Notes under the pieces: generated by a model
Databases searched by the model: none
Seen by the model: only the letters and a program-made list of their open reading frames with translations
Told to the model about the DNA's origin: nothing
DNA from: Streptomyces stelliscabiei
GTDB lineage: Bacteria; Actinomycetota; Actinomycetes; Streptomycetales; Streptomycetaceae
Assembly (NCBI RefSeq): GCF_014873495.1
Contig: NZ_JADBGF010000001.1
Location: 1,240,001 to 1,304,000 of the forward strand
Length of the DNA stretch: 64,000 nucleotides
Direction: 5' to 3'
In this document: positions 44,426-52,977 of the stretch, piece after piece
Layout: the number at the start of each line of letters is the position of its first letter
Numbering within the stretch: the stretch's first letter is position 1
Made by a program: the position numbers and the translations under genes

Positions 44426-45232
44426 TCACTGCTCCGGGTGGACGGCCGGCACGGGAGCGGTCGTGCGGAGCAGACTGCCCTCCGCGTAGGCCAGTGCCGG
44501 GGCGGGCAGCGAGCCCTCACGGCCGCTGAGGATGACGGTCAGCGTCGCCCCGGTCCAGTCGGCCTCCGGCTTCGGCAGCTCGCCGATGCGGCGCAGGGCC
44601 TGGGCGGCCACGGCGCCGGCGGAACCGTGCAGGACCAGCGGCGGCCGGCCGGGCTGCTGGACGGCGGCGCGAATCCGTTCGGCGACCAGTTCATAGTGGG
44701 TGCAGCCGAGGACGACGGTCGTCACGTCCTCGGGCGTGAGGGCGGCGGCCGCGGCGATCGCGGCGTCGATCGCCGCGTAGTCCGCGTGCTCCACCGCTTC
44801 GGCCAGGCCCCAGCAGGGCACTTCGGTGACCGTCACCCCGTCGGCGAACTCCTCGATGAGGCCGCGCTGGTAGGGGCTGCCGGTGGTGGCGGGCGTGGCC
44901 CAGATGGTGAAGGGGCCGCCGCCGGACGCGGCGGGCTTGATCGCCGGGACGGTGCCGATGACCGGCAGGCCGGGTTCGAGCAGAGCGCGCAGGGCGGGCA
45001 GGGCGTGCACGGACGCGGTGTTGCAGCCGACGATCAGGGCGTCGGGCGCGTGGGCGGCGGCGGCCGCCGCGACGGCGAGGGCGCGCTCGGTGAGGTCCTG
45101 CGGAGTGCGCGGGCCCCAGGGCATGCCGTCGGGGTCGGAGGAGATCACGAGATCCGCGTCGGGCCGCAGCCGCCGTACCGCGGCGGCGGCGGGGAGCAGA
45201 CCGATACCGGAGTCCATGAGCGCGATCTTCAC
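44426..45232 (-). CDS. Aspartate/glutamate racemase family protein
   Basis: A 268-aa protein with the MurI-like two-cysteine layout: IALMDSGIGLLPAAAAVRRL, VGCNTASVHALPALR and VVLGCTHYELVAERIR carry the nucleotide-free PLP-independent racemase motifs with both catalytic cysteines. The PDGMPWGPRTPQDLTERAL insert distinguishes it from housekeeping MurI, so it may be a paralogue acting on another amino acid. It is divergent from the glycosyltransferase gene. Confidence 0.88.
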   Translation of the reverse strand: MKIALMDSGIGLLPAAAAVRRLRPDADLVISSDPDGMPWGPRTPQDLTERALAVAAAAAAHAPDALIVGCNTASVHALPALRALLEPGLPVIGTVPAIKPAASGGGPFTIWATPATTGSPYQRGLIEEFADGVTVTEVPCWGLAEAVEHADYAAIDAAIAAAAALTPEDVTTVVLGCTHYELVAERIRAAVQQPGRPPLVLHGSAGAVAAQALRRIGELPKPEADWTGATLTVILSGREGSLPAPALAYAEGSLLRTTAPVPAVHPEQ

Positions 45233-45289
45233 CCGGCCACGATAGACGATGGCCTCGGTACGGCCGCCGCCGTGGGGCAGACTGCGGAC

Positions 45290-46465
45290 GTGAGCGCCAT
45301 CGCGTGGACCGCCGCCGGATCACTCGCCGCCTGGTTGTGGCTGCTGCTCGGCCAGGGCTTCTTCTGGCGCACGGACGTGCGTCTGCCACCCCGCCGGGAC
45401 CCCGACGACTGGCCGTACGTCTGCGTCGTCGTCCCCGCCCGCGACGAGGCGGCCGTGCTGCCCGAGAGCCTGCCGTCCCTGCTGGCCCAGGACTACCCCG
45501 GCCGGGCGGAGATCTTCCTGGTGGACGACGGCAGCTCGGACGGCACCGGTGACCTGGCCCGCGACCTGGCCCGACGCCACGGCGGACCGGCCCTGACGGT
45601 GTCCTCGCCCGGGGAGCCGCCCGCCGGCTGGACGGGCAAGCTCTGGGCCGTGCGGCACGGGATCGAGCTGGCACGCGCGCGGGGACCGGAGTTCCTGCTG
45701 CTGACGGACGCGGACATCGCGCATCGGCCGGACAGCCTGCGCGCCCTGGTGGCGGCCGCGCGCACCGGCGGCTTCGACCTCGTCTCCCAGATGGCCCGGC
45801 TGCGCGCCGAGAGCCCGTGGGAACGGCTCGTCGTGCCGGCCTTCGTCTACTTCTTCGCCCAGCTGTATCCGTTCCGGTGGATCTCCGTACGGGGTGCGCG
45901 CACGGCGGCGGCGGCGGGTGGCTGTGTGCTGCTGAGCGCCGAGGCCGCCGAGCGGGCGCGGATCCCGGACGCGATCCGACAGGCGGTCATCGACGACGTG
46001 GCCCTGGCCAGAGCGGTCAAGCGGAGCGGCGGCCGCATCTGGCTGGGGCTGGCGGAGCGGGTCGACAGCGTGCGGCCCTACCCCCGGCTGCACGACCTGT
46101 GGCACATGATCGCGCGCAGCGCCTACGCCCAGCTCCTGCACAACCCGCTGCTGCTGGCCGGCACGGTCCTCGGTCTCACCCTCGTGTACCTCGTGCCGCC
46201 CGTGGCGCTCGTGACGGGCGTGTTCGCCCGGGATCCGGCCGCGGCGCTCCTCGGCGGGCTCGCCTGGCTGCTGATGACGGCGACGTACCTGCCGATGCTC
46301 CGTCATTACGGCCAGCCCCTGCGGCTCGCACCGCTGCTGCCGTTCACCGCCTCGCTGTATCTGCTGATGACGGTGGACTCGGCGGTGCGGCACTACCAGG
46401 GGCGCGGCGCGGCCTGGAAGGGCCGCACCTACGCGCGACCGGACGCGGTCCCGGACGAGGGCTAG
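45290..46465 (+). CDS. HpnB-like glycosyltransferase family 2 membrane protein
   Basis: A 391-aa protein. An N-terminal TM helix is followed by a GT2 domain with VCVVVPARDEAAVLPESLPS, the nucleotide-sugar site VDDGSSDGTG, DXD-type LLTDADIAH and acceptor-loop IDDVALARAVKR. Three to four TM helices follow at about 280-375. It resembles hopanoid-biosynthesis-associated glycosyltransferases (HpnB). GTG 45290 is preceded by CAGACT 6 nt upstream (leaderless candidate) and GGGGCAG. The acceptor is not certain, as other hopanoid genes are not in the window. Confidence 0.87.
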   Translation: MSAIAWTAAGSLAAWLWLLLGQGFFWRTDVRLPPRRDPDDWPYVCVVVPARDEAAVLPESLPSLLAQDYPGRAEIFLVDDGSSDGTGDLARDLARRHGGPALTVSSPGEPPAGWTGKLWAVRHGIELARARGPEFLLLTDADIAHRPDSLRALVAAARTGGFDLVSQMARLRAESPWERLVVPAFVYFFAQLYPFRWISVRGARTAAAAGGCVLLSAEAAERARIPDAIRQAVIDDVALARAVKRSGGRIWLGLAERVDSVRPYPRLHDLWHMIARSAYAQLLHNPLLLAGTVLGLTLVYLVPPVALVTGVFARDPAAALLGGLAWLLMTATYLPMLRHYGQPLRLAPLLPFTASLYLLMTVDSAVRHYQGRGAAWKGRTYARPDAVPDEG

Positions 46466-46520
46466 CCCAGAGCTAGCCCAGGGTCCGCGTTCCTCCTCTT
46501 ATGTGAGGGGTGCGAGGGGG

Positions 46521-47810
46521 CTATTTCCTGCCCGGGGTCCAGTTCATCCCCCACCCATAGGCGTAGTCGACCGTACGCTGCGGGCTCACCCCGCGCTCGG
46601 GGACGAGGTAGCGGGCCTCGCGCTGGACGATGAGGTCACCGCCCTGGTGGGTGATGAGGGCGAGCGCGCAGACGGTGGAGGGGACCGTGCACTCGTCGAG
46701 GGAGAAGTCGATGGGTGCGCCGTGCTGCGGCTGGAGGGTGACCGTCGCGTGCAGGTCGGCGAAGGAGCGGGCGCCCTCGTAGATGGTGACGAAGATGAGG
46801 ATGCGCCGGACGTACTGCTTGTGGTCGAGGTTGACGGTGAGGTTCTCGCCGCTGCTGACGGCGCCGGTGCGGTCGTCACCGTCCAGGTGGATGAAGGGCG
46901 GCTGATGCAGCGACCCGAAGGCGTTGCCGAGCGCCTGGACGACGCCCTTGCTGCCGTCGGACAGTTCGAACAGGGCGCACAGGTCGAGGTCGAGGTCGGC
47001 GTGCATGGCGACGGCCCGGCCCAGTTTGCTGCCCCACCCCTTGAACTGCTTGCGCACCTCCCAGTTGAGGTTCACGCGCATGGCGCCGGAGGTGCCGCCC
47101 TGCTTGGCCAGGGAGACCGCCGGGGCCTCCTTGGTGAGCGTCACCTTGCTGAGGCGGACCGGAGCGGAAGGCGCGGCGGGAGGGGCGGGCGGCGGGGGCG
47201 GGGCGGTCGTCACCGGCGGCGGCACGGTGACGGGAGGAGCGACCGGCGTGGGCGCGGCCACGGGAGCGGGGGCCGCCGCCTGCTGCGGTTCGTCGACGGT
47301 GATGCCGAAGTCGGTGGCGAGCCCCTCCAGTCCGCTGCTGTAGCCCTGGCCGACGGCGCGGAACTTCCAGGCGCCCTGTCTGCGATAGAACTCCCCGAGC
47401 ACGAAAGCGGTTTCGGCGCCGGCGTCCGCGCTGTCGTAGCGCGCGATCTCGGTGCCCGCCCGCTCGTCGAGCACCCGGATGTGGAGCCCGGGCACCTGCC
47501 CGAAGGTGCCACCGTCCGCGGAGGCGGCCACCACCACGGTCTCGACGGCGGGCTCCACGCGCGCGAGGTCGACGACGAGCGACTCGGTCACCTGGCCGCC
47601 GGCGTCCCGCTTGCCCTCGTGCCGGACCGCGCCGGAGGAGTGCGCGGGCTGGTTGTAGAAGACGAAGTCGGCGTCCGAGCGCACCTTTCCGCCGACGAGC
47701 AACAGCGCCGAGGCGTCCGTGTCGGGTACACCCGGTCCGGAGTTCCGGCCCAGTTCCACGCGCAGCGCGGTCGTCGGAACCGCGGTGTTCGATCCTTTCG
47801 GCATTGACAT
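46521..47810 (-). CDS. TerD family protein with two TerD domains
   Basis: A 429-aa protein. The first TerD domain (1-190) has [11 protein letters not shown] and [15 protein letters not shown] Pro/Ala-rich linker (about 195-240) joins it to a second TerD-like domain (about 245-400) with [24 protein letters not shown] and HLDGDDRTG. TerD domains bind calcium and belong to stress and tellurite-resistance complexes. ATG 47810 (MSMPKGSN) has GGGGGCGG upstream; an in-frame ATG lies at 47822. It is alone here, without other ter genes. Confidence 0.9.
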   Translation of the reverse strand: MSMPKGSNTAVPTTALRVELGRNSGPGVPDTDASALLLVGGKVRSDADFVFYNQPAHSSGAVRHEGKRDAGGQVTESLVVDLARVEPAVETVVVAASADGGTFGQVPGLHIRVLDERAGTEIARYDSADAGAETAFVLGEFYRRQGAWKFRAVGQGYSSGLEGLATDFGITVDEPQQAAAPAPVAAPTPVAPPVTVPPPVTTAPPPPPAPPAAPSAPVRLSKVTLTKEAPAVSLAKQGGTSGAMRVNLNWEVRKQFKGWGSKLGRAVAMHADLDLDLCALFELSDGSKGVVQALGNAFGSLHQPPFIHLDGDDRTGAVSSGENLTVNLDHKQYVRRILIFVTIYEGARSFADLHATVTLQPQHGAPIDFSLDECTVPSTVCALALITHQGGDLIVQREARYLVPERGVSPQRTVDYAYGWGMNWTPGRK

Positions 47811-48127
47811 GTCCGCCCCCATCAGAAGGTCATCCAGAAGGTCGTCACCAGACCGCGTCCCACGCGGACCGTCGGATCCGGCCGGATCCGTTGTGGGGGC
47901 CAAACCTATTCCCCCGGGGCCCGGAACCCCCAGAACCCGTACCGAAAGACCGGTGGCCAACCGCCGGTAACCCGCGAGGAACTCGCCCTTTACACGATCA
48001 GTACGCGCTTTGCTGCCCTTTTTCGCCGAGTTCGCTCGCATTGGGGGTCCGGCGTCACTGCCGACACGGAAAACAACCCTCTTATCGGTCTCCCCAACCA
48101 GCACATCGTGGGCTTAACTTATGTGCC
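47811..48127. other. Divergent regulatory region terD - Pro/Gln-rich gene
   Basis: No gene in 317 nt. It is less GC-rich than its surroundings near 47990-48120. It holds the TAACTT -10 described next; no clear terD promoter was recognised. Confidence 0.5.
48115..48120 (+). promoter_or_regulatory. Leaderless promoter -10 (TAACTT)
   Basis: TAACTT fits TANNNT and ends 7 nt before ATG 48128, with no ribosome binding site in between. Confidence 0.6.
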
Positions 48128-48565
48128 ATGACCTCCCCCCGCTCCACCTACGGCGGCGGTTACTACTCCGCCTCGTCCTTCGCGGACACCCCGATCTACG
48201 ACTCTCTCGTCGCCGAGCGGGGAACTCCTCAGATCGCCCCGATCCGGGTACCCGCGCAGTACGACACCCCGGGCAGCAACCTGCCCGCACTGCCGTCGGC
48301 GCTGCCCGCGCTGCCGGCGGGTCCCTCCCAGTCCGCCTACGGCTATCCGCAGGCCCAGCAGCCCTCGCCGCTGCAGCAGGCACCCAACGCGTACATCCCG
48401 CAGCAGGTCGCGGGTCCGCGCGGCTATCCGGGCGCCCAGCCGCAGCAGCAACAGCAACGGCCCATGGCCGGATACGAGGCCATGCGCCCGGCGGCACCGC
48501 GACCGGCCCCGTCGGCCCCGTACCAGCAGGATCCCTACAACGGCCAGCAGTACCGGGGGTACTGA
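48128..48565 (+). CDS. Small Pro/Gln/Tyr-rich conserved streptomycete protein
   Basis: A 145-aa protein. The N-terminus STYGGGYYSASSFADTPIYD then LVAERGTPQIAPIRVP is conserved-looking; I recall it from other streptomycetes (DUF6643-like, not certain). The rest is low complexity, with PALPSALPALPAG, Q-runs and GYP repeats ending YNGQQYRGY, probably disordered. No signal peptide or TM. Leaderless start at 48128. Function unknown. Confidence 0.75.
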   Translation: MTSPRSTYGGGYYSASSFADTPIYDSLVAERGTPQIAPIRVPAQYDTPGSNLPALPSALPALPAGPSQSAYGYPQAQQPSPLQQAPNAYIPQQVAGPRGYPGAQPQQQQQRPMAGYEAMRPAAPRPAPSAPYQQDPYNGQQYRGY

Positions 48566-48590
48566 GGCACTTGGAACGCTTCGCGTGGGG

Positions 48591-48613
48591 TTGTCACGGT
48601 CTGCTGGCAGGAT
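48591..48613 (+). promoter_or_regulatory. Promoter of the MOSC gene; weak resemblance to the damage-type motif
   Basis: TTGTCA (48591-48596), 11 nt, CAGGAT (48608-48613), then 6 nt to ATG 48620. The spacing equals that of the ligase promoter, but the element reads TTGTCACGG rather than TTGTCAGTG. Confidence 0.4.
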
Positions 48614-48619
48614 GACCCC

Positions 48620-49447
48620 ATGGGGAATCCGTCGCTGCACTCGATCCACGTCCACCCGCTGAAGGCGGCCGGGGGCTTCGCCCCCGCGGAGGCCGTCGTG
48701 GAGCCCTGGGGGCTGGCGGGCGACCGTCGCTGGGTGCTGGTCGACGGCTCGGGCAAGGTCATCACACAACGTCCGCATCCGCGTATGACGTTGGCCGCCG
48801 CCGGGCTGCTGCCCGGCGGCGCTCTCCTGCTGTCCGCGTCCGGCCGCGCGCCGCTCACCGTCCCCGTGCCCGAGCCCACCGGCGGCACGGTGACCGTGGA
48901 GATCTGGCGGGACAAGGTGGAGGCGGTGCCCGCCGACGCGGCGGCGCACGCCTGGTTCAGCGACCACCTGGGCGTGCCCGTACGGCTCGTGCACCTCGAC
49001 GACCCGGCGACCCGCCGCCCGCTCGACCCCGAGTACGCCCGCCCCGGCGAGACCGTCAGCTTCGCCGACGGCTACCCGCTGCTGCTCACCACCCTCGCCT
49101 CGCTGGACGCGCTCAACGCGCTGGTCGCACGGGGCGACCACCCCGACGAGGGCCCGCTCCCCATGAGCCGCTTCCGGCCGAACGTGGTCGTCGACGGCTC
49201 GGACGCCTGGGCCGAGGACGACTGGCGGCGCGTCGCGATCGGCGAGGTGACCTTCCGGGTCGCCAAGATGTGCGGGCGGTGCGTGGTGACCACCACCGAC
49301 CAGGACACCGGCGAGCGCGGCCGCGAACCACTGCGCACCCTCGCCCGTCACCGCAGGTTCGGCGACAAGCTGGTCTTCGGGCAGAACCTCGTTCCGGAAT
49401 CCGGCGGCACGGTACGGATCGGCGATCCGGTACGGGTACTCGAATAG
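48620..49447 (+). CDS. MOSC domain protein with N-terminal beta-barrel (YcbX/mARC-like)
   Basis: A 275-aa protein. The MOSC_N domain (1-120) begins IHVHPLKAAGGF and carries GLAGDRRWVLVD. The MOSC domain (about 130-275) has SRFRPNVVVDG and the molybdenum-cofactor cysteine region VAKMCGRCVVTTTDQDTG. Relatives bind sulfurated Moco and reduce N-hydroxylated compounds with a reductase partner; unlike YcbX, no ferredoxin domain is attached here. The ATG is leaderless by position. Not in an operon with its neighbours. Confidence 0.92.
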   Translation: MGNPSLHSIHVHPLKAAGGFAPAEAVVEPWGLAGDRRWVLVDGSGKVITQRPHPRMTLAAAGLLPGGALLLSASGRAPLTVPVPEPTGGTVTVEIWRDKVEAVPADAAAHAWFSDHLGVPVRLVHLDDPATRRPLDPEYARPGETVSFADGYPLLLTTLASLDALNALVARGDHPDEGPLPMSRFRPNVVVDGSDAWAEDDWRRVAIGEVTFRVAKMCGRCVVTTTDQDTGERGREPLRTLARHRRFGDKLVFGQNLVPESGGTVRIGDPVRVLE

Positions 49448-49700
49448 GCAGTTCCCTCTCTTGCGGAACGGGCCTTGTCGAACTTCGGCGGCGGTCAACA
49501 CCCCTTCTCCTCTTGAAAATTCAATCTCCTACGATTCGGTTCACGTGCAGGGAACACGCGCCCCGGGTCCGTCCGTTGGGTGTTTGTGAGAAGTTCATGA
49601 GAAGGCCCGGTGGGAGGGTGATGTCGCTCTCTCTTGGCCGGGACCGCGCGTGGACGGCTCCGTCCCGGGTTATCACGGACGCGGAAGGGGGTGTGGCGCG
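49448..49700. other. Intergenic region before the Rv1733c-like gene
   Basis: Contains a comparatively A/T-rich segment near 49510-49545 with TTGAAA and TACGAT elements separated by 11 nt, too close for a standard sigma-70 pair; another sigma factor is possible. No gene seen. Confidence 0.4.
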
Positions 49701-50324
49701 GTGCGGGCGATCGGTGGACTACGGGCGTTCGTCGGGCTGTGGCGCTGGCGGCACAATCCGCTGCGGCGGACGACCGATCTGGTCGAGGCGTGGCTGGCGT
49801 TCGCGGCCCTCCTGCTGATCGTCGTCGCCGCTCCTCTCATCGGCGCCGCCGCCGGGACCACCGCCCAGGGGGCGCTGCAGCAGTCCGTGCGCGACCAGCA
49901 GCAGAGCCGGCACCGGGTGACGGCCACCGTCGTCAAGAAGGTCGACGGCTCTCCGCTGGACCCCGATCCGGAGACCTCCACCACCCGCGACCGGCAGAGC
50001 CGCGTGGTCGCCGACTGGACCGGCCCGGACGGCACCGACCGGCACGGCACGGTCATGGCCAACCTCAGGACCCCCCGGCCCGGCGACCACTTCACGCTGT
50101 GGACCGACGGCCGGGGCCGCATCGTCGGCCGCCCCCTGGACACGGCCACCGCGACGACCCACGCGGTACTGGCCGGCTTCGGCGCCACCGTGCTCGCCAC
50201 GGGGCTCTTCGAGGGCGCCAGACGCCTGATCGTCTGGCGCATGGTCCGGCGCCGCTACGCCCGCTGGGACCAGGCATGGGACAAGGCGGGGCCGGACTGG
50301 GGCAGGACGGGCACGGGCAGCTGA
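49701..50324 (+). CDS. Rv1733c-like two-TM membrane protein
   Basis: A 207-aa protein. After a basic [18 protein letters not shown] motif comes TM1 (about 33-52), an extracytoplasmic domain of about 90 residues, TM2 (about 155-175) and a basic tail. This matches the actinobacterial Rv1733c family, whose function is unknown. GTG 49701 has a GGGGG site about 9 nt upstream; the frame is open from 49650. Confidence 0.82.
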   Translation: MRAIGGLRAFVGLWRWRHNPLRRTTDLVEAWLAFAALLLIVVAAPLIGAAAGTTAQGALQQSVRDQQQSRHRVTATVVKKVDGSPLDPDPETSTTRDRQSRVVADWTGPDGTDRHGTVMANLRTPRPGDHFTLWTDGRGRIVGRPLDTATATTHAVLAGFGATVLATGLFEGARRLIVWRMVRRRYARWDQAWDKAGPDWGRTGTGS

Positions 50325-50439
50325 CGGCCTTCCCACTCCGGTCAACTCCCCCTGCCCGCGCACGCTACGGTGGACCGACCAAGCAGCCGAACTGTTCGGC
50401 ATCGACCCGCGTTCCACGAGGTGGGGGCACAGCAACGCC

Positions 50440-52881
50440 ATGGCACAGGGCACGGTCCAGGTGACGCACACCGGTACATCGCGGTGGCGGCGCCGCACGG
50501 GTGAGTACGCATCGCTCGCCGCAGCCCTGGAGGCCGCGAGCGACGGCGACGTGCTCGTCGTCGCTCCCGGCACGTACCGGGAGAACCTCGTCGTGCGGCG
50601 CGGGGTCACGCTGCGCGGCCCTGAGGGCTCGCCGGGCTCGGTCCGCATCGCGCCCGTGGACGGGGTGCCGCTGACGGTGTCCGCCTCGGCCGTCGTGCAG
50701 GACCTGCATGTGGAGGGCCAGGACGCGGCGGCGCCCGCGCTCCTCGTCGAGGACGGCACACCCGAGCTTCTGGACCTGCGGATCGTCACCCGCTCCGCGG
50801 CCGGCATCGAGGTGCGCGGCGGCGCCCGCCCCACGGTCCGGCGCTGCACGGTCGACAACCCGGCCGGTATCGGCATCGCCGTGGTCGACGGCGGCGGTGG
50901 CGTGTTCGAGGAGTGCGAGGTCGTCGCGGCCGGCCAGGCCGGCGTCGCGGTGCGCGGTGGCGGCCACCCGCGTCTGGAGCGCTGCCGGGTGCACCACACC
51001 TCGGGCTCCGGCCTGACGGCGACCGGGGAGAACTCCGCGCTGGAGGCCGTCGGTTGCGAGGTCTACGAGGTCCGCGGCAGCGGCGTGCAGATCACCGGCC
51101 GGGCCACGGCCCACCTCACCGACTGCGATGTGCACCGTACGACGGCCGACGGGATCACCCTCGACACGGACGCCGTGCTCACCCTCGCGGACTGCCGGAT
51201 CCACGACATCCCGGAGAACGCGGTGGACCTCCGCTCGCGTTCCGTCCTCACCCTGACGCGCACGTCGGTACGGCAGTTCGGGCGCAACGGACTGTCGGTG
51301 TGGGACCCGGGCACCCGCGTGGACGCCAACCAGTGCGAGATCTTCGACAGCACCGGCGACTACCCGGCCGTCTGGGTCAGCGACGGCGCGACGGCGGTAC
51401 TGGAGTCCTGCCGCGTGCACGACGTGCCGGACGCGCTGTTCGTGCTGGACCGGGGCTCGCGCGCGGACGTCGTCGACAGCGATCTGTCGCAGGTGCGCAA
51501 CACCGCGGTGTCCGTGAGCGACGGGGCGACCGCGCAGCTCGACGACTGCCGGATCCGGGACGCCGCCACGGGCGCCTGGTTCCGCGACCACGGCAGCGGC
51601 GGCACCCTCAACAACTGCACCGTCGACGGCACCCAGACCGGCGTGATCGTCACCAAGGGCGCCGACCCGACCATCGAGCGCTGCACCGTCACCTCGCCCG
51701 CCGAGGCGGGCTTCTACGTGTCGGCGGGAGGCCGGGGCAGCTTCCTCAACTGCCGGGTGACCGGCAGCGGCGGCTACGGCTTCCACGTCATCGACGGCTG
51801 CCGGGCCACGCTGCGCAAGTGCCGTACGGAGCGCTGCGCGCGCGGCGGCTACGAGTTCGCGGAGGGCGGTCCCGCGACCGCGGGCGGCGGTCCGGTGGTC
51901 GAGGACTGCACCAGCGACGAGAGCGCGGGGGTACGCCCCCCGGCCGCGCAGGAGACCGCCACGCAGACCACGGCCCCGTCGGCCGGGCTGCTGGGCTCGA
52001 TCCCCGGTCAGCGCACCTCCGAGCAGCCGCCGGCCGTCGCCCCTCCCGTCATGGAGCCCGAGACACCGGTGCGGGCCTCCAAGGCCGTGCTCGGTGAACT
52101 GGACGCGCTGGTCGGCCTGGACAGCGTCAAGCGCGAGGTCCGCGCCCTCACCGACATGATCGAGGTCGGCCGCCGCCGTCAGCAGGCCGGTCTCAAGGCG
52201 GCCTCCGTCAAACGGCATCTGGTCTTCACGGGCTCCCCCGGCACCGGCAAGACCACGGTCGCCCGTCTCTACGGCGAGATCCTGGCCTCGCTCGGTGTCC
52301 TGGAGAAGGGGCATCTCGTCGAGGTGTCCCGCGTGGACCTGGTCGGCGAGCACATCGGCTCCACCGCGATCCGCACCCAGGAGGCCTTCCAACGGGCGCA
52401 CGGCGGTGTGCTGTTCATCGACGAGGCGTACGCGCTGTCGCCGGAGGACTCGGGGAGGGACTTCGGCAAGGAGGCCATCGACACGCTGGTGAAGCTGATG
52501 GAGGACCACCGGGACTCGGTGGTCGTGATCGTCGCGGGCTACACGGCCGAGATGGAGCGCTTCCTCACGGTCAACCCCGGTGTCGCCTCCCGCTTCTCCC
52601 GCACCATCACCTTCGACGACTACGTCCCCGACGAGCTGCTGCGCATCGTGGAGCAGCAGGCCGAGGAGCACGAGTACCGGCTGGCGCCGGGCGCGGGCGA
52701 GGCCCTGCTCGACTACTTCACCGCGATCCCCAAGGGCCCGGCCTTCGGCAACGGCCGTACCGCCCGGCAGACCTTCGAGGCGATGGTCGAGCGGCATGCG
52801 AGCCGGGTGGCCCAGGTCGACGAACCGGACAAGGACGACCTGACCCTGCTCTACGCGGAGGACCTGCCGGAGCTGCCGTAG
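50440..52881 (+). CDS. Right-handed beta-helix repeat + CbbX/SpoVK-type AAA+ ATPase fusion
   Basis: An 813-aa cytosolic protein. Residues about 20-490 are a parallel beta-helix of some 18 coils, recurring as [24 protein letters not shown] units with regular C at turns. Residues 490-545 are a Pro/Ala-rich linker. Residues 545-813 are an AAA+ module with Walker A GSPGTGKT (598-605, K604), Walker [11 protein letters not shown] (D661, E662) and the CbbX/SpoVK/EccA-like [20 protein letters not shown] and [13 protein letters not shown] arginine finger. The helix may bind a polymer or partner that the ATPase remodels. ATG 50440 with GAGGTGGGGG upstream. No ESX genes are nearby. Confidence 0.92.
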   Translation: MAQGTVQVTHTGTSRWRRRTGEYASLAAALEAASDGDVLVVAPGTYRENLVVRRGVTLRGPEGSPGSVRIAPVDGVPLTVSASAVVQDLHVEGQDAAAPALLVEDGTPELLDLRIVTRSAAGIEVRGGARPTVRRCTVDNPAGIGIAVVDGGGGVFEECEVVAAGQAGVAVRGGGHPRLERCRVHHTSGSGLTATGENSALEAVGCEVYEVRGSGVQITGRATAHLTDCDVHRTTADGITLDTDAVLTLADCRIHDIPENAVDLRSRSVLTLTRTSVRQFGRNGLSVWDPGTRVDANQCEIFDSTGDYPAVWVSDGATAVLESCRVHDVPDALFVLDRGSRADVVDSDLSQVRNTAVSVSDGATAQLDDCRIRDAATGAWFRDHGSGGTLNNCTVDGTQTGVIVTKGADPTIERCTVTSPAEAGFYVSAGGRGSFLNCRVTGSGGYGFHVIDGCRATLRKCRTERCARGGYEFAEGGPATAGGGPVVEDCTSDESAGVRPPAAQETATQTTAPSAGLLGSIPGQRTSEQPPAVAPPVMEPETPVRASKAVLGELDALVGLDSVKREVRALTDMIEVGRRRQQAGLKAASVKRHLVFTGSPGTGKTTVARLYGEILASLGVLEKGHLVEVSRVDLVGEHIGSTAIRTQEAFQRAHGGVLFIDEAYALSPEDSGRDFGKEAIDTLVKLMEDHRDSVVVIVAGYTAEMERFLTVNPGVASRFSRTITFDDYVPDELLRIVEQQAEEHEYRLAPGAGEALLDYFTAIPKGPAFGNGRTARQTFEAMVERHASRVAQVDEPDKDDLTLLYAEDLPELP

Positions 52882-52926
52882 CGGGTGTCGGGGGGCGTGC
52901 CCCCGGGGGAGAACCCCACCACGGGG

Positions 52927-52970
52927 ATGCTGTCCGCCGGATGGAACCGGAGTGACCGGGCGGACAGCAT
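52927..52970. promoter_or_regulatory. 12-bp perfect inverted repeat over the peptidase promoter
   Basis: ATGCTGTCCGCC (52927-52938) and GGCGGACAGCAT (52959-52970) are separated by 20 nt. The right arm contains the CAGCAT -10 (52965-52970), which ends 7 nt before ATG 52978, so a bound dimer or tetramer would block RNA polymerase. Confidence 0.6.
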
Positions 52971-52977
52971 GATCCCC

